Shown here: in pieces, positions 31,851 through 44,352 of the stretch
Layout: each line of letters opens with the position of its first letter
Position numbering within the stretch: position 1 is the stretch's first letter
NCBI GenBank assembly: GCA_049724395.1
Contig: JAUGWO010000198.1
Coordinates: 1 to 64,000 of the forward strand
Source: Spongospora subterranea f. sp. subterranea
Lineage: Eukaryota > Endomyxa: Phytomyxea > Phytomyxea > Plasmodiophorida
DNA length: 64,000 bases
Reading direction: 5' to 3'
Program-made: the position numbers and the translations under genes
The notes under the pieces: model-generated
Told to the model about the DNA's origin: nothing
Database searches by the model: none
What the model saw: the letters and a program-made list of their open reading frames with translations, nothing else

Positions 31851-33216
31851 AGTTGACTTCCTTGCTCGTCAGTTATCCTGTCGTGTTTGAGTGGCGTGCC
31901 AACCCCATTCCATTGATAATCCCACAGATACCGAACATTCCTCAACGTCAGTGACCATCTAACGCTTTTTATCGCCACACTGCACGGCTTTCCAGTTTCA
32001 ACAAAGAACTGATCCCCAAATACATATTTGCTTTGTGTCCTAAACCATTCGTTCGTTTATTGCTCTTAGAAAGTTGACACGAACGATTCTGACCCGCGAT
32101 TTGGTTCGATTTGTCAAGTTGCTGGTGAGCTTGTTACAGAATGGTTTATATCACCCTGGAGATGATGTCGGTTGATGGCCAGGTGAACTTGGGCCTTCGT
32201 CATCTTCCCAATTTCAGCATGTAATCAGGTAATCTGACCGGTTGATGTGAGCTAAATCTTTGGTCGATCTGGGTCGTGTTCTGATAACTCAGTTACCGGT
32301 TTGGTTAGTGAATCTCGACGGGTGATCCTACAGAACAATAGGGATGTGCTCTCAATGTATATTCCTCATTCGCTTTATCGAATTCGTTATTTCGCTTTGA
32401 ATATAGTGGTTGACGTCCTTTTGCACAGCAGTTAATCATTCCTCAGGTCCTGTAATTGTAATATATCGTCAAGGACTCAGGGGAAATCCATTAACGATTT
32501 TGCATGTTCTTGGATGATCATGGCGACGATTGAAGAGCGCGTTGGTTTTGTCGAATCTGATATATTTATCGAGAACAGGTTAGGCGTGAAAACATGTATT
32601 GGCGAGGAGGATTGCCCTTCAGAATGACTTTGACAATGGAATTTTGAAAATTGATTGCCTTCTGTTTCGAGATCAGTTTGGAGGTCATCATCTGGGGAAT
32701 TCAAAATATCAAATGTGAATTGAAAGCAGATGTTAATATCAATAGCAGTTAACGAATCCACACAAAGCCGTTCAACCAATAATAGTACTCTCATCATTAG
32801 CGTTGACCAATAGGGGGTTCCAAATACCGTTCGAACCACATTACCAGAGGTTCTCTGCAGGATATCTTCTTTTCATGTAATGGTCATATGCGGCGTGATC
32901 ACATTGTCGTATAAACTTAGGCTGACGGTTGCCGACTTTGGTGCTTGTCAACAGTGATGGTACAAACAACAGAAAGGCATAATTCATGTGATTTGCAGTT
33001 TGTTTTAGGATCGATATGCCCTTGAATACATTATGTGGTTGATCAGACGAAAACCCGCCCGTTTCGCGATGAATATGTTCTTTCTGACGTGATTGGTTTC
33101 ATGGCCGACGCCTTCAGATGGCGCTGAGTAAAGGAACTTTTGTAAGGTCTGTTAGTTGATTTTGGAATTACAGAATTTCTGTTAACGAATGAAATTTAGT
33201 GTATTACAAGATCAAA
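31851..33216. other. Intergenic region, no gene seen
   Basis: The longest frame is 32477-32839 on the minus strand (120 residues, Ser- and Asp-rich centre), without a recognisable domain. No RNA gene or clear repeat was seen. Confidence 0.4.
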
Positions 33217-34488
33217 TTACTGGAACATGACTTGCTGCTGATGAACTGATTCTCCTCCGGCAATTATGAAACTGGCATCGGTGGCGATACCGCACTGATT
33301 ATGGGAATCGCGGGTCATGTGGATATACCCCTGATCGCCCCATTGTTCACCCCAAGAATTCTTCACAATCCAGTATTTAGACCCGTCTTTGTCAACTCCA
33401 TAACCCTAAAGCTATAAAATTAATATTTTAATATGGTGACGAGAAGGCGGAATACGTACGACAACCAGAACACCATGATCAAGGTCCTCATCTCTATGTC
33501 CACAGTTGGGATTGCGGTACGTTCCAGATTTGTAGAACCGGAACGCTACAGGAAAATATTGAGTGCAAAGGAGCTAAACAAACAGGATCGAGAAACTTAC
33601 AATCGCCTGAGGCATCAATAGCGACAGAAACAGGAACTTGAGAGGCGACTTCACGTAGGGCGCCTTCATCACCAGATCGGATATTCTTGAATGAGGTGAA
33701 TAATTTATATCGGGCAAGGAAGGTGGCCTTGCACACTCCACTTTTCTGATCCTTTCCGCTATGGTAATTATAATCCTGGTCCAGAATAGCGCCATCATCG
33801 ATAACCATCTTGAACCCATCCTCCATCATCCCGCCTTTATCGCAAGTACACATGCCGTGATCAACGCAATCAACCAGTTGTTGTTCTGAGAACTCTAGCG
33901 GTGTCTCCGTCCGATTCGCTTGCTGTGCGGCCAGTTCTGCTGCCCCTTCCATTGATCCTACCGCCGAGAAACTCCAACAGCTGCCGCAGCGGCCTTGATC
34001 TTTCACTTTTCTAACCAGTCCTCGTTTGCGCAGATCAACTTGTTCAGGAAGGTCAAGTGATGAGATTTCACGATGAAACTCGTTTGGCCAGCAGAGCGTC
34101 TCATCCCTCCGGATTGTTTGAAACCTCGCTGAGTAGACCGAAATTCCTCGTTGGTCATGTCGGCGAATTGATTCAAACCAAGAGTGAATGTTGTCTTCTG
34201 TTGAAGGTATTGCTCGTTGTGCTGATTGATTAGCTCGACGTTCTTGCGGAATATCTCAAATCGTGAATCATGTTCCTCATCATTCTCATAAGTTTTACCA
34301 AACCGAGTCACGAAATTGTGCCATAAAGTGGTGACCGGATGCGTTTTGATCGCCTCGATTTCGGACTTGACGAGAGATTCGACGTCATGTTTAGGAGCGT
34401 TGAAATAGTCTTGATCAGTGAAGATTGCAGCTGCGGTGCTAAGGACCAACGTCCCAACAAGATAACGATAGAAACCTGACGACATCAT
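33217..34488 (-). pseudogene. Second papain-family protease gene, apparent frameshift in the prodomain-mature junction
   Basis: Exons 33217-33405, 33460-33545 and 33601-34488 share intron positions with the first protease gene; the introns are 54 and 55 bp. The signal peptide is MMSSGFYRYLVGTLVLSTAA. A single I29 prodomain follows ([35 protein letters not shown]). The catalytic residues are all present: Cys in DQGRCGSCWSF, His in [14 protein letters not shown], Asn in [18 protein letters not shown] again replaces CNGG. The prodomain and mature parts lie in different frames between about 34060 and 34140, and no GT-AG intron I tried restores the [11 protein letters not shown] junction. Either the gene is recently broken, the base call is wrong, or an intron escaped me. 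Everything else looks under constraint, so an assembly error is quite possible. Confidence 0.8.
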
Positions 34489-36100
34489 GAAGATATGATA
34501 ATGATGTGAAAGGGCGGCGACATGGTGGCGGCATATTCAATTGTATCATCAGTGGATAAGGGTGGTATGACGCGGCAGCCGGCAAGGAACCACGTCACCT
34601 GACTGTGTCTATTGCTGAGAATAGTCCTGATTGGTGCCGCCTTACACTGTGATACAGTGGGTTTTAACGGCTAACCGTTGACGAGTCAGTGGGCATTCAC
34701 TGTGGTAACGACCCGGGCTGGGTTGGACATGTGCTAACTACAGTAGAGCAGCTGGGACGGCCACACTGTGACGCGGTGTACGGCATTCACTGCAGGCACA
34801 CGGTCTTCCAGTCCAGGGTGGCAGTTATGGGTGGCTTTTTTATACCGCGCGCGGTTGGGCACTCGCACAATAGGGTACACTAATGACTGGGACACAGTCA
34901 AATCATATATTGCACAGTGCGCTCCATAGACCTTCATCATACTGGTATCGGATCTCTCGGAAACTGGTTAACTATGATATGCCGAGACGTCTTTTAGAAA
35001 GCGTCAACATCAAATGCACTGTGAGTTCTTTGGAAAGACCCCATCGCAAACTACTCAATATTATTTCATGTTCAAATTGAGGACCAGCATTTGTATTAAA
35101 CTTGCTCGAGCATGTATTACGTAAACGATATTCTTTCAACGCACGCAAAATAGATGAATGAAACACTTAAAATCATGTATTTATAATTTTGTTCATCCAT
35201 CGTTTAAAAATAAAGTGACTTGTGTACTTTGATATTTTCAATGCACTCGCAGTGCGTTCGATTTTGACGCTTTGGAAAAAGACGTTTCGGGACGGAACAA
35301 ACACTGTTTACAAGTATTGATAAACGATTATGACGCCAAAAGCTATATCGTCTGGATAAACATCACCGGACGCACGAATTTGCGATTAACAACCACTAAT
35401 CAAAAGAATTAATAAACGATTATGACACCAAAGCTAATAGAATACATCGTATTACAGATGCTCTGTCTGATACGTCCGACAACCGGGGAGAGCGATTACT
35501 GATGAATTGCTATAGAAGAGTCAAAGTGAAGAGCAGTATGCGATTAGAATCAAAACCCTTTCCCATACAGCCATCTGAGCGAAGGCAGCATAAGTGCTAG
35601 GCAATTGTTGACTAAACAAACACAAACAGAGATAATTGAACCGTTAGTGACAGCATATGTAGAATATAATCACCACCTGGAAGATTGCATTGTTGAAACT
35701 GCAACAGAAGACACAAGAGAAGTAAGAGGAGAATGGGCAGACTATAGATTCGGAATTTGATGAAGAGAGAACAGAACTAACAATCGATCTATCCGGCAAA
35801 TGCCGTGATCGGCAACCCTCATCCACCGCGCTCAGTGCAAAGTATCTTTGCATTATTAGACTGTGTCACAGTCATTAGTGTGTACCCTGTTGTGCGAGTG
35901 TCCAAACATCTCGCGCGGTAGAGGGAAGAGGCCGCACACCGACCATGAGAACCGTAAAACTGGCCATTTGACGTGCAGGTTGCAATTGGCACGACAATGT
36001 TGTCTCCCGAGGATCGAGTCGTGAATTTGATAGGAAGTCGGCAATCAGTTACGAGTTGTCGAGAATCCATCAACAAATGAAGTGTAATACAATTTATCAC
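34489..36100. other. Protease upstream region and spacer with an inverted repeat
   Basis: No gene is seen. Sequence at 34842-34925 and the reverse complement of 35826-35920 share long words such as actcgcacaa, agggtacac and taatgactg, then acacagtc. The two copies are about 0.9 kb apart. The left copy is preceded by a TATA-like ttttttataccgcgcg. The region also has several short cactgtg/cacagtg words between 34640 and 34800. Frames inside (34689-35166, 35644-36100) are not convincing genes. Confidence 0.5.
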
Positions 36101-38269
36101 TTTGGCGAAATCTTTCGTGGCAGAATTTTGTCTCTTTAGTCGAGCCAGTAATTTGGTTGAGGTCGCCCAATTTACTGAAGCTACCGGCTGAAGGGGATCA
36201 TTTCCGGTCTCCTAGAGTTTCTTGATCGATTCGGTTTCGTGGGATCTTGCCCTTTCCATCTCAAGTCATTTGGGCTTCATATTGCTGTGCACCAATTGTT
36301 ATCTCGTTTCATATTAAAGTCCAACAGTGTGTCACCGCCGTCAGACATTTCTTTACTATTGTGTCAGCACTTTACAGCAATACATCGTGGGATGGCATAT
36401 CGTTTCGTCCTTCTCCGCTGTCAAACAGAAGTTCCAGCCTCTAAAAGGATTCTCTGGTAATACATGCAAACTACCCTTTAATGAGAACATAATGTCTACA
36501 AGGATCTCAACTCCAAAGCCACTCTGCAGTCAGGGATGTACCAACGGGTGATTTTTCAGGTGCCAATGCTAGTTCAATCAGTAACTAGTTGCAGGCTTTC
36601 AAACCAAATACGCCAACGTTGGGTTCCAGATTAATTTTGGTTGTATGTTTGCCCCATATTGGTGAGCCCGGATCTGTGGTCAAAACTGTCGAAGATTCCT
36701 TGACTAACGTCTTCAACTCTTGAGCAAATCGTCGGCGTCGGTTTAGGTCCACAGTTTATCTAACTGCTAAAAAATGGCAATATGTACCCAACGCCTTTGA
36801 GCGCATTTGCGACTTTCCAGAGCATATCTCCATGGCTCGTTGCTGCGTCCGTGATTTTGAGGGTGCAGAAAGGATACTCTACGATCAGTCTAGTTGACTA
36901 CCGCCTGGCCATCATTTTCGCTCTTCAGCCTTCTTCAGGATAAAATCAAACAGACAACCGTTCCCAGTTCCGTTCGGCAATGCAACCTGTACCATGAACA
37001 TGGCGATTTCCTACTGTGAACTCATCTGTCCTAACCATTATTGATAATCACCTGTTGATTATATTATCCCAATAGTCTATACTCTAGTCCAAATTAGCTG
37101 CTGTGAATCATCAGGACCTGTTGTATTCCCCACAACGCTCTCGATGTCTCTGGTGTCCTCCAAACCTCTTCAACCATATGAGAGACCGCCCCTAGTATCC
37201 GACCTAAACCTGCTCCTGCATTAATCTAGCACAATATTTCAAGCGTCAACAACCTTCTAGTGTTTTCGGGAACAACATTACACGTTAAAACTATGTTGAA
37301 CCGCCTCCGTATAAACTGTAAACCTCGTCAACTGATGACATTGCAAACACTATTAGGATATTAAGTTGAGAACTCGTCAAGATTTTCTAGCCGACATTTT
37401 CTATTATCAAGTTTTCGTATAGAGTTGCATTAACATTCGAGAAAATTTGCCATTGCCATTCGCAAACGCGACGGCGGAACAACTTTTGGAAGCTACTGTA
37501 CCGTACAAGTCAACAACGCAACTATCAAACGGGCAAGATTTGAAATTCCAATATCCAACGCTTATATGAGGTGTATCCCATAAATTCCAACTTCAGCACC
37601 GCAAATACAGGAGAACAATATTTTACAGGGGTCGCTGTGATAAGTTGAAAATTTAAAACCTTTACAAAAAAGTTAATTACAGTCACGGAAATTACGACAA
37701 CAGGATATTAGCTCAAAACAGAACATTCTTTTCACTACGGTACTACATGGAATCGTTCTGAGCAGAGAATACACCAAATGGGAGTAGAGATGTTGGACGA
37801 ACTCCTCTTGGAGGAAGCCTTGAAAGGACTAAGATATAGACCAGCCGAATAGCATGCTATACACAACAGACCTTTTAAATCAGCAAGGTGATTTCAAAAA
37901 ACAACAAAATATATTGATACAAAAATTTAATGCAGACGTTGAGCTCTAGAACTCCATGGAGCCGGAAACAACGGGAAAACTTGAGAAAAGAGTGACATTC
38001 CCGTGAATATGTGAGACAATCGCACAGAATTGCAGCGACAGATACAGACATTAACAATGAGAACCGGAGCAGGAAAATAGAAGAAAACTTGGATCAATAT
38101 TCTGAACTCGGAAGAAAGGATTCGAGGAATAACATTATGAGTAGAGCACGTGGTTAGAGTTAGAATGAGGTACGCCATAGCCTTGCGTGGCCTCCTTGAT
38201 CATGCTGTTTTAGTGTTCGATCGTCAAAGTCCGTGCGTAGATTTGCCATTCGGGCTGTCCTGCGCCTTG
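36101..38269. other. Intergenic region, no gene identified
   Basis: Short frames at 36239-36551 (plus) and 37875-38178 (minus) show no recognisable domain. A plus-strand stretch near 36790-36890 (NAFERICDFPEHISMARCCV) is protein-like but isolated. The final 120 bp are open in the RPB3 frame (from 38150) but do not resemble the family, and are taken as 5' leader. The promoter of RPB3 should lie here; no TATA box could be assigned. Confidence 0.4.
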
Positions 38270-39345
38270 ATGACGAACTCGAGATCTCCCCAGGTCGAGA
38301 TTACTGAGATCAGTCATGATACGATCGCGTTCACCTTATCTGGCACTGATGCTTCCATTGCTAATGCTCTACGTCGTGTAATGATTGCGGAGGTGCCCAC
38401 CATGGCAATCGATCTCGTTGAGGTCCGGGTCAATACCTCCGTTTGTCATGATGAATTCATTGCTCATCGTCTGGGTCTAATTCCATTAATGTCTACAAAT
38501 GCGGATACTTACAATTACACACGCGTATATTTTCACTAGTCAATGCAATTCGCAAGTGCTGATTCGTTGTCAGGATTGTAAATGCGATGGCAATTGTGTC
38601 GACTGTTCGGTGACATTTGAGTTATCAGTGTTAAATACGACATTGGAAGATATTAGTGTGACATCACATGATTTAATTCCCATTGGGGAAACTGATGTTA
38701 AACCCGTTGATCATCGCGATACTCCCGATAAAGTGTTGATCGTTAAGTTGGGTCCAAACGAGGAGCTTTCATTAACGGCAATTGCACGGAAAGGAATTGC
38801 CAAAGACCATACGAAATGGTCGCCAGTAGCGGTCGCCACGTATCAGTTCGATCCGCTAGTTCAAATCAATTCATCACGGATGGATTTACTGAGTGAATCA
38901 CAGAAGAAAGAATTTGTATCCAGTTGTCCGACTCGTGTTTATCATTATGAGGAACAGGTAAGATGTTTACATTTTCTTACTCTTGTTAACTCAACTCTTT
39001 CTGTCCCATGGTTCAATATTACTCCTAACATTTTTTTACCATAGCATCGAGTAGTGGTGGTAGAAGAACCAGTTTCGTGTATGTTCTGCGAGCAATGTTT
39101 ACGAACTGCTGAGTCATTTAACGTAAAAGACCTCGTCAAGATATCTGTAAAATCTGGTAGTACTTCAACGTCCTCCGATCTCAATTTGCTTGAATTTTTA
39201 CGAGGGCGAGTGTTTAGGTCGATTCCTGTTCAAAGTTGAATCAACCGGGTTAATGCCACCTGATCAGATTGTTTTTGCCGCACTGCGGATCCTTGTCGAT
39301 AAGTTGGATGCTGTCGATAATGAGATCACGCTGGACGCAGCGTAA
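38270..39345 (+). CDS. RPB3: RNA polymerase II subunit RPB3
   Basis: Exon joining gives 38270..38524, 38574..38957, 39045..39156 and 39218..39345, coding for 292 residues (human RPB3 has 275). Introns are 49, 87 and 61 bp with GT-AG ends. RPB3 forms the assembly platform of RNA polymerase II with RPB11. The N-terminal alpha-type dimerisation motif is clear ([20 protein letters not shown], then [14 protein letters not shown]). The zinc-binding loop [12 protein letters not shown] contains the expected four Cys (CxCx4CxxC) and is formed exactly across the first intron. [19 protein letters not shown] matches the conserved 'KxHAKWxP' block. The C-terminal part is [20 protein letters not shown]. 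The start at 38270 ([14 protein letters not shown]) matches the usual N-terminus; an upstream in-frame ATG at 38150 would add 40 non-conserved residues. An insert near SCMFCEQC before the last domain is longer than in animals or yeast. Confidence 0.95.
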
Positions 39346-39612
39346 TGCGATAACTCCTTACCATAAATTATTGTATAGAATGTTTTAGATTATTAGGTCA
39401 GTGTTTAAATTCTGAGACTCGCCATGTTGAAAGATGTTCAGTCCGAGATCAAAGCCAAACGGATGCCGGTCTCTTCGGAAGTTTCTAAAAACCTCTTGTT
39501 TGCTGTTTCCTCGTTGTTTTTTTTCAAGCTACTAGAGATGTATTGGTATCAAATAATATATGCAGGGCTTTCATGCGGCAGATATGACCGTCGCGTGTAG
39601 AACGTCGCTGGC

Positions 39613-41797
39613 CTAATATGAGTATGCAAGACAACATTTCCAATCTGATAGCGTACCGTCTAATGGGTAATGCATTAGATTGCTCACCCGGCTGGTGTAA
39701 ATATCAGCGTAGCGTGCGATGTTGTAGAAAAATCGCGTTCGCGTGTTATAGGTTCTTGAACGCAAACCACATAGTCAATCATACACAGTCAAGACTGGTT
39801 TAACTTATGTCGAAATCAATGATAAAGGACATACAAACACTATTATAGAACTGAGATATGAACCTGATAAAAATTTAACTTGGTAGGATTAATTGCAGAA
39901 AATCTTAAACCAAGAGTTAAGGCTATCTTCGACCTAAAAATGCTGCCAAAATGCTTATTGATGCACTGTTTGAGCTTTCGTCGAATCTCATTTCGTTCAG
40001 CTTTCAAACCTAGGATGACAACGTCAATGGCGTCATCGTCGAATAGTTGCCCGTCGGCGATCAGCTTCTCAATCAACAGTAGCCGTTGAAGATTATCACG
40101 ATATTGCGCCGAGTGTGTGATTTCGATTTCAAACGCTCTGTGGATATAATTAAACCGAGTTAACAAAGTGAGTCTCCCTAACCCAATTCCTTGATAACCG
40201 CAGCTGTTTTCCAAGCGCCTAAACTAGAGAAACATTATCAGAAGTTCCGGCAGAAATTAGGACGGCGAACCGTTGCGGCTCTGCTAAATCTGAATTGATG
40301 TGATCTCCAAAATACAGGACTGAGTCCCCTCTCCAGCCAGTCAGACGCGCGAATTCCGAAAGTGAGCCTTGCTACAAAATTTCAAGGATGGTCGATAAAG
40401 TGAATTCAGTGGCAATATCTACAGTATAGATTTGGCCTTTTTCAAGGTGGTTAACACGCAGCAATGACAGTTTGCCGGATTCTTCGACGCGGCGAAATTT
40501 CGAATCCCGAACGAACCAAGCAGGCTTTCCTGCTGACACTATGATGACATCGAACAGTGATCGCCAATCTTCTCCATAGATAAAACGCATTCCGCAATCG
40601 ATAAACAGGAATGGAGAGTTCGACAGTAGAAACACCTGATTTGTCAACAATGAGAAACCCCAAAGGGAATCGCAGCAGATTGCATTATCACCAACTTTTT
40701 TTCCAGCTGATGCAAGTGACTTGAGATACTGCTTTGTTGCAGTACTTTTAGAAAGAAACAGCTGCGGGTTATCCATGATGCTGCGATGGATGGCTCCATT
40801 TGCGTGCAAGCCTTCGAGGGCGTTGCGTACATCCTGGTAGATGTACAGTGGATGGAATTCCGCGTTGAGATCACGAAAATGTTGGACCACATCGGCCAGC
40901 AGACCTGAAATCGGAGCTTTGGTTCACGAAGCAAACGTAGACAAGGTCATCAGACATACAGGCCTCAGGCAGAGAAAAAATATCGCTGAGTAAACGTAAT
41001 CGATTGGATTCATCTGTGTGTTGTAAGAAATTGTCGATGGAAGATGGGGACGTTACCAACAATCACGCGGCATACGCCGCCCTTGGTAAACCTCAGAAAC
41101 AATTTCAGGAGGGACCTGAGTATGCATTGAGAGGTTGTATAGAGGTAAGTGTAAAGGAACCTACCTGGTCGCGACCTAATAAAATGGTGTCATTCTGGAA
41201 CTCACCAAATTGGTCCAATTTGAGGAGATATCCTGAACATGGATTTCAAATGAATGGCGTTCTAACGTTACATGGCGACGACCTGTCGTCCGGTCAAAAT
41301 GGAGTCCTTTAATTACGAAATCTGGGTCAAACTTCCTCTCCTTTAAGGCGCGAGGATATCCCATTTGGTCGATTAGAGACGAGGTGCCCAGTTCTGTAAA
41401 AAATGTGAACAGAAATATCGTAACTATTTGATATACATAATCACCGTAGATGTGGCTTTGTAAAGCGTTATTGTAATTGGCTAATGTATAATCGTAATCA
41501 AATCTGTTCATCGTACATCAGAGCTCGAGACATTGGCGCCACGCAGCACCATTGCGAAACTACGCACCCATAAACATTGATGTAAGAAAGGCCAGTGTCA
41601 TTATTAACGAAGATTTCCTTGCTGTTTGCAGCAGGATAGTTGGCGAACGACTGCCTTATAGGGCTCGGTTGGCGAGCAGTTTCACATCTTTCCAGAAACT
41701 CGGCAACCGAAGTCATCGGCCTGGCTTGGCGAATGGCAGAGCTACCTAGAATCCTAGGCAAACACCATCGGGCTTTGATTATAAAACATAGATTCAT
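39613..41797 (-). CDS. HAD-superfamily 5'-nucleotidase, NT5DC family
   Basis: A multi-exon gene with about 11 exons. Firm borders are 41797-41568, 41503-41445, an exon starting 41393, an intron at 40905-40959, and a last exon at 39754-39613. Introns of about 50-60 bp join it into a protein matching the cytosolic-purine-5'-nucleotidase/NT5DC family. Motif I is [20 protein letters not shown] (both catalytic Asp present). Family blocks include [48 protein letters not shown] and [19 protein letters not shown] (motif IV Asp). The C-terminus is [19 protein letters not shown], then [17 protein letters not shown]. The first 30 residues are basic and lack acids, like a mitochondrial presequence. A Cys pair replaces the usual motif II context (WGFSLLTNQ keeps the Thr). 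The splice around 41060-41090 is ambiguous. A partial copy lies at 30056-30574. It converges with RPB3, with 267 bp between stop codons. Confidence 0.9.
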
Positions 41798-42324
41798 TTA
41801 TAGTAAATATTGCAATCAATCAAAGAGGAAAGCGCGTTCTTTTTATGTTACACATCATAGGGTGACTGCAGCAGTCAAGCGGAAGGGGTTGGTTACGTGG
41901 CAGAGGCTACGCAACAAAACAGGCACTACCAAGTTGCGTCAAGCAACTTGTGTGACTGCGAGTTGTTACTAGGTATTGTTGACCAACTTGAAGAACGATG
42001 ACTCAAAATGCCGATGGAAACAGAAATGATGAAAAGAAGGTTGTGCATGACATTAACTGTGATAAAGACAAACTCACCCGTCCACAGTCTTTGGCAATTG
42101 ATACATGTGTACTTGTGTAGTCAGAGTCGTTACAACACAGTACACTGTAGGTACTGTATGTACTCGACTCTATTCCGTGAGTATCGTTGCGACAATAACA
42201 GTAGTCCCAGAAGGATAACAGACAGCAGGCCGCATTATCATTATAGGTTCCTGTATTATCATCTCATTGTCATCGATCTTCTTTTATTGCATATCAACAG
42301 ACAAGGTGACGCCCATCTACTCCC
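41798..42324. promoter_or_regulatory. Bidirectional upstream region of NT5DC and the PWWP-like gene
   Basis: The two genes are divergently arranged and share these 527 bp. No long ORF with domain features is present. CpG-poor, with several short A/T blocks near 41760-41820. No TATA box can be assigned with confidence to either gene. Confidence 0.4.
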
Positions 42325-44352
42325 ATGAATCAACCGAAACTATCTGTGGATGAAGTCGTCTGGGCGATGAAGCATCCCATTGGTAGTGCGAAAACCGCTG
42401 CACATCTACCTGCGGTTGTAATTTGCAACAAAAACCCTAACGCATATCTCGTACGATTCATTTCCTATCCCGTAGTGGAATCTAAGTTCGTTTCGTCGAG
42501 GAATTTGTTCTACTTGATCTAATATGACTTCAAATGTTTCAGGCTTCAGGAGCGACCGCGAAGCCAGCTAAAACTCTTTGATATGGATTTAGTTGAAAAG
42601 TATGCACCAAAATCATTTAGGGAAGGCCTTGCAACCGCAGCGGCACATCAGTACCAAATGATAATCGACAGTGCCCAAGAACTTCAACGTGAACGCCAGA
42701 AAAAGGCTCAAGCTGCTTATGATGCGCAAATTCGAAAAATAGAAGGTTGTCAAATCACATTGTCACGTTATGTGCTAACATCGGTTCGTTAGCTAACGTT
42801 GAAAAAGACATATCTCTTGATTCGGCTTGGTTGGTGATCTTTCGCTGCAGTTGAAATTGTTCATACAGTCTTTGTTTGGCTGACAACTCTGCCGCGGTTT
42901 TCAATGTTCATAATCAGAACATTAATCTAAATCATGTTTTGATTACCACGTTCATTCACCTAGTCGCTTTCTCTCACAAAGTGTTTGGCTAGTGATGACA
43001 CCACGTATGAATTGAGTGCCGGTGCACATATATTCTTTTGGATCCCAGGTCAGATTGCCGGCCGCAAAGAATCCGCTATGTATGCCCGCGTCCTACAGGT
43101 TTTCCTTAGCCTGTATCCTTTTTTTCTAGCCATCTAACACTTTCGGCAGGTTTTTCATAAACACCGCTATCTCGAAACAAATATTCCGTTAGAACTCGAT
43201 TCTGGACATATTCTTGACCTTGATACAGAAGTGGGTCAGCACGCCGGTAGACGTTTTTGCATTAATCGTACAATAGGTCAAAATGATCGAACCTGTCAAT
43301 ACCGAATGCATGTTACCTCTACGCAAATTTGTGCTCAGACCTTCTGCTGTGGACGGCTGCCGCATTGCCGATGTTGTTGCTGAATCAGTTCGCAGTCATA
43401 TTGACAAACTTAGAGCTGATAATCCAGAATACGCTGATCTTATTGGCGCAGGCCTCGACCCTGTATATATCCACACCAATCATTTGCTTCAAAAGCTTAT
43501 TTTTGTTTTTAAAAGAGGAAAACCCATAGCTCCAGTGATGAAAATAACCTCGATGATCCGGATTTCACATCATCAAGTTCAAAGAGGCGCAAACCCAAAC
43601 GCTGCACACCTGCGAGACAAAGCCCACAAAGGCAGGAACATAACTACTTCACCGCATTGTTTAATGTCCCATCAAGTTTTCTTTCGTATTGTGACAGTAC
43701 AGTTGCCAAAATTTGTTTTCAGGTCACGTCTCAACAGACCGCAGGTATCAGATTCGGAATCGTCTGGTGATGACCCAGCGAGGCGGTTCCGTCGTATTGA
43801 TAGGCCAGTGCCCAAGCAAAGCGGTTCTGATGTGGCATTGAAAAGCGAACCTGAGCGAGATACAAGAATTGCAAAATCACGAATGAAACGGAAGAGCAAA
43901 GAGACACCGGAGTCCGGTTTGGGACATAAAATCAATAAGAACAGCAAATCCTGCCCACAGAGCAACACAATTCTAAAGTATTTCTCGAAGCCTAATCGTT
44001 CCGATTCGGAGGTATTTTAAGTACTACATATTCGACCTACATCTTACCTTAGTTGAAGAGCAAAACCCCTGTCGAGCGGGAGGATGAGCAATGCATTTCT
44101 CCTCAGGGTAAGGTAAAAACTCTATCATCTGCAAAAAGTGCTTGGCACGAGCCGAGAACGCCTTTGAAAACGACTTCAAAGGCTTCTCCATCTGAACCTG
44201 TTGTTGAGAGGCATTGTGATTTCTCCGATCATCACGGAATCAGTTTCTTTAAAAGGTTCGTCTTCGTGACTTTTTTTAAAATTTACCTCAGGCGAAGCTC
44301 CGCTGCAAAAAGTGAAGGCACAGAAGAAGAAAAAGAACCCGTCCACGTCTAA
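42325..44352 (+). CDS. PWWP/Tudor-like nuclear protein, multi-exon, end uncertain
   Basis: The first exon begins MNQPKLSVDEVVWAMKHP and continues LPAVVICNKNPNAYLVRFIS, close to a PWWP domain, which opens with 'D(L/V)VWAK..P' and reads nucleosomes or DNA. An intron of about 50 bp then joins KLQERPRSQLKLFDMDLVEK, a charged helix like those closing PWWP domains. Later exons give SAGAHIFFWIPGQIAGRKES, LELDSGHILDLDTE joined by a 49-bp intron to VKMIEPVNTECMLPLRKFVL, and a Ser/Lys-rich basic tail. Near 43960-44020 is SNTILKYFSKP, resembling a PCNA-interacting (PIP) box but without the usual Gln at position 1. I read the last exon in the frame ending at 44352 (SEGTEEEKEPVHV); another frame remains open to 44536. 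Function is unknown; a chromatin or replication role is inference. Confidence 0.5.

Noticed and set aside
39880-40089. Plus-strand ORF inside NT5DC
   Set aside because: Antisense shadow of the nucleotidase exon.
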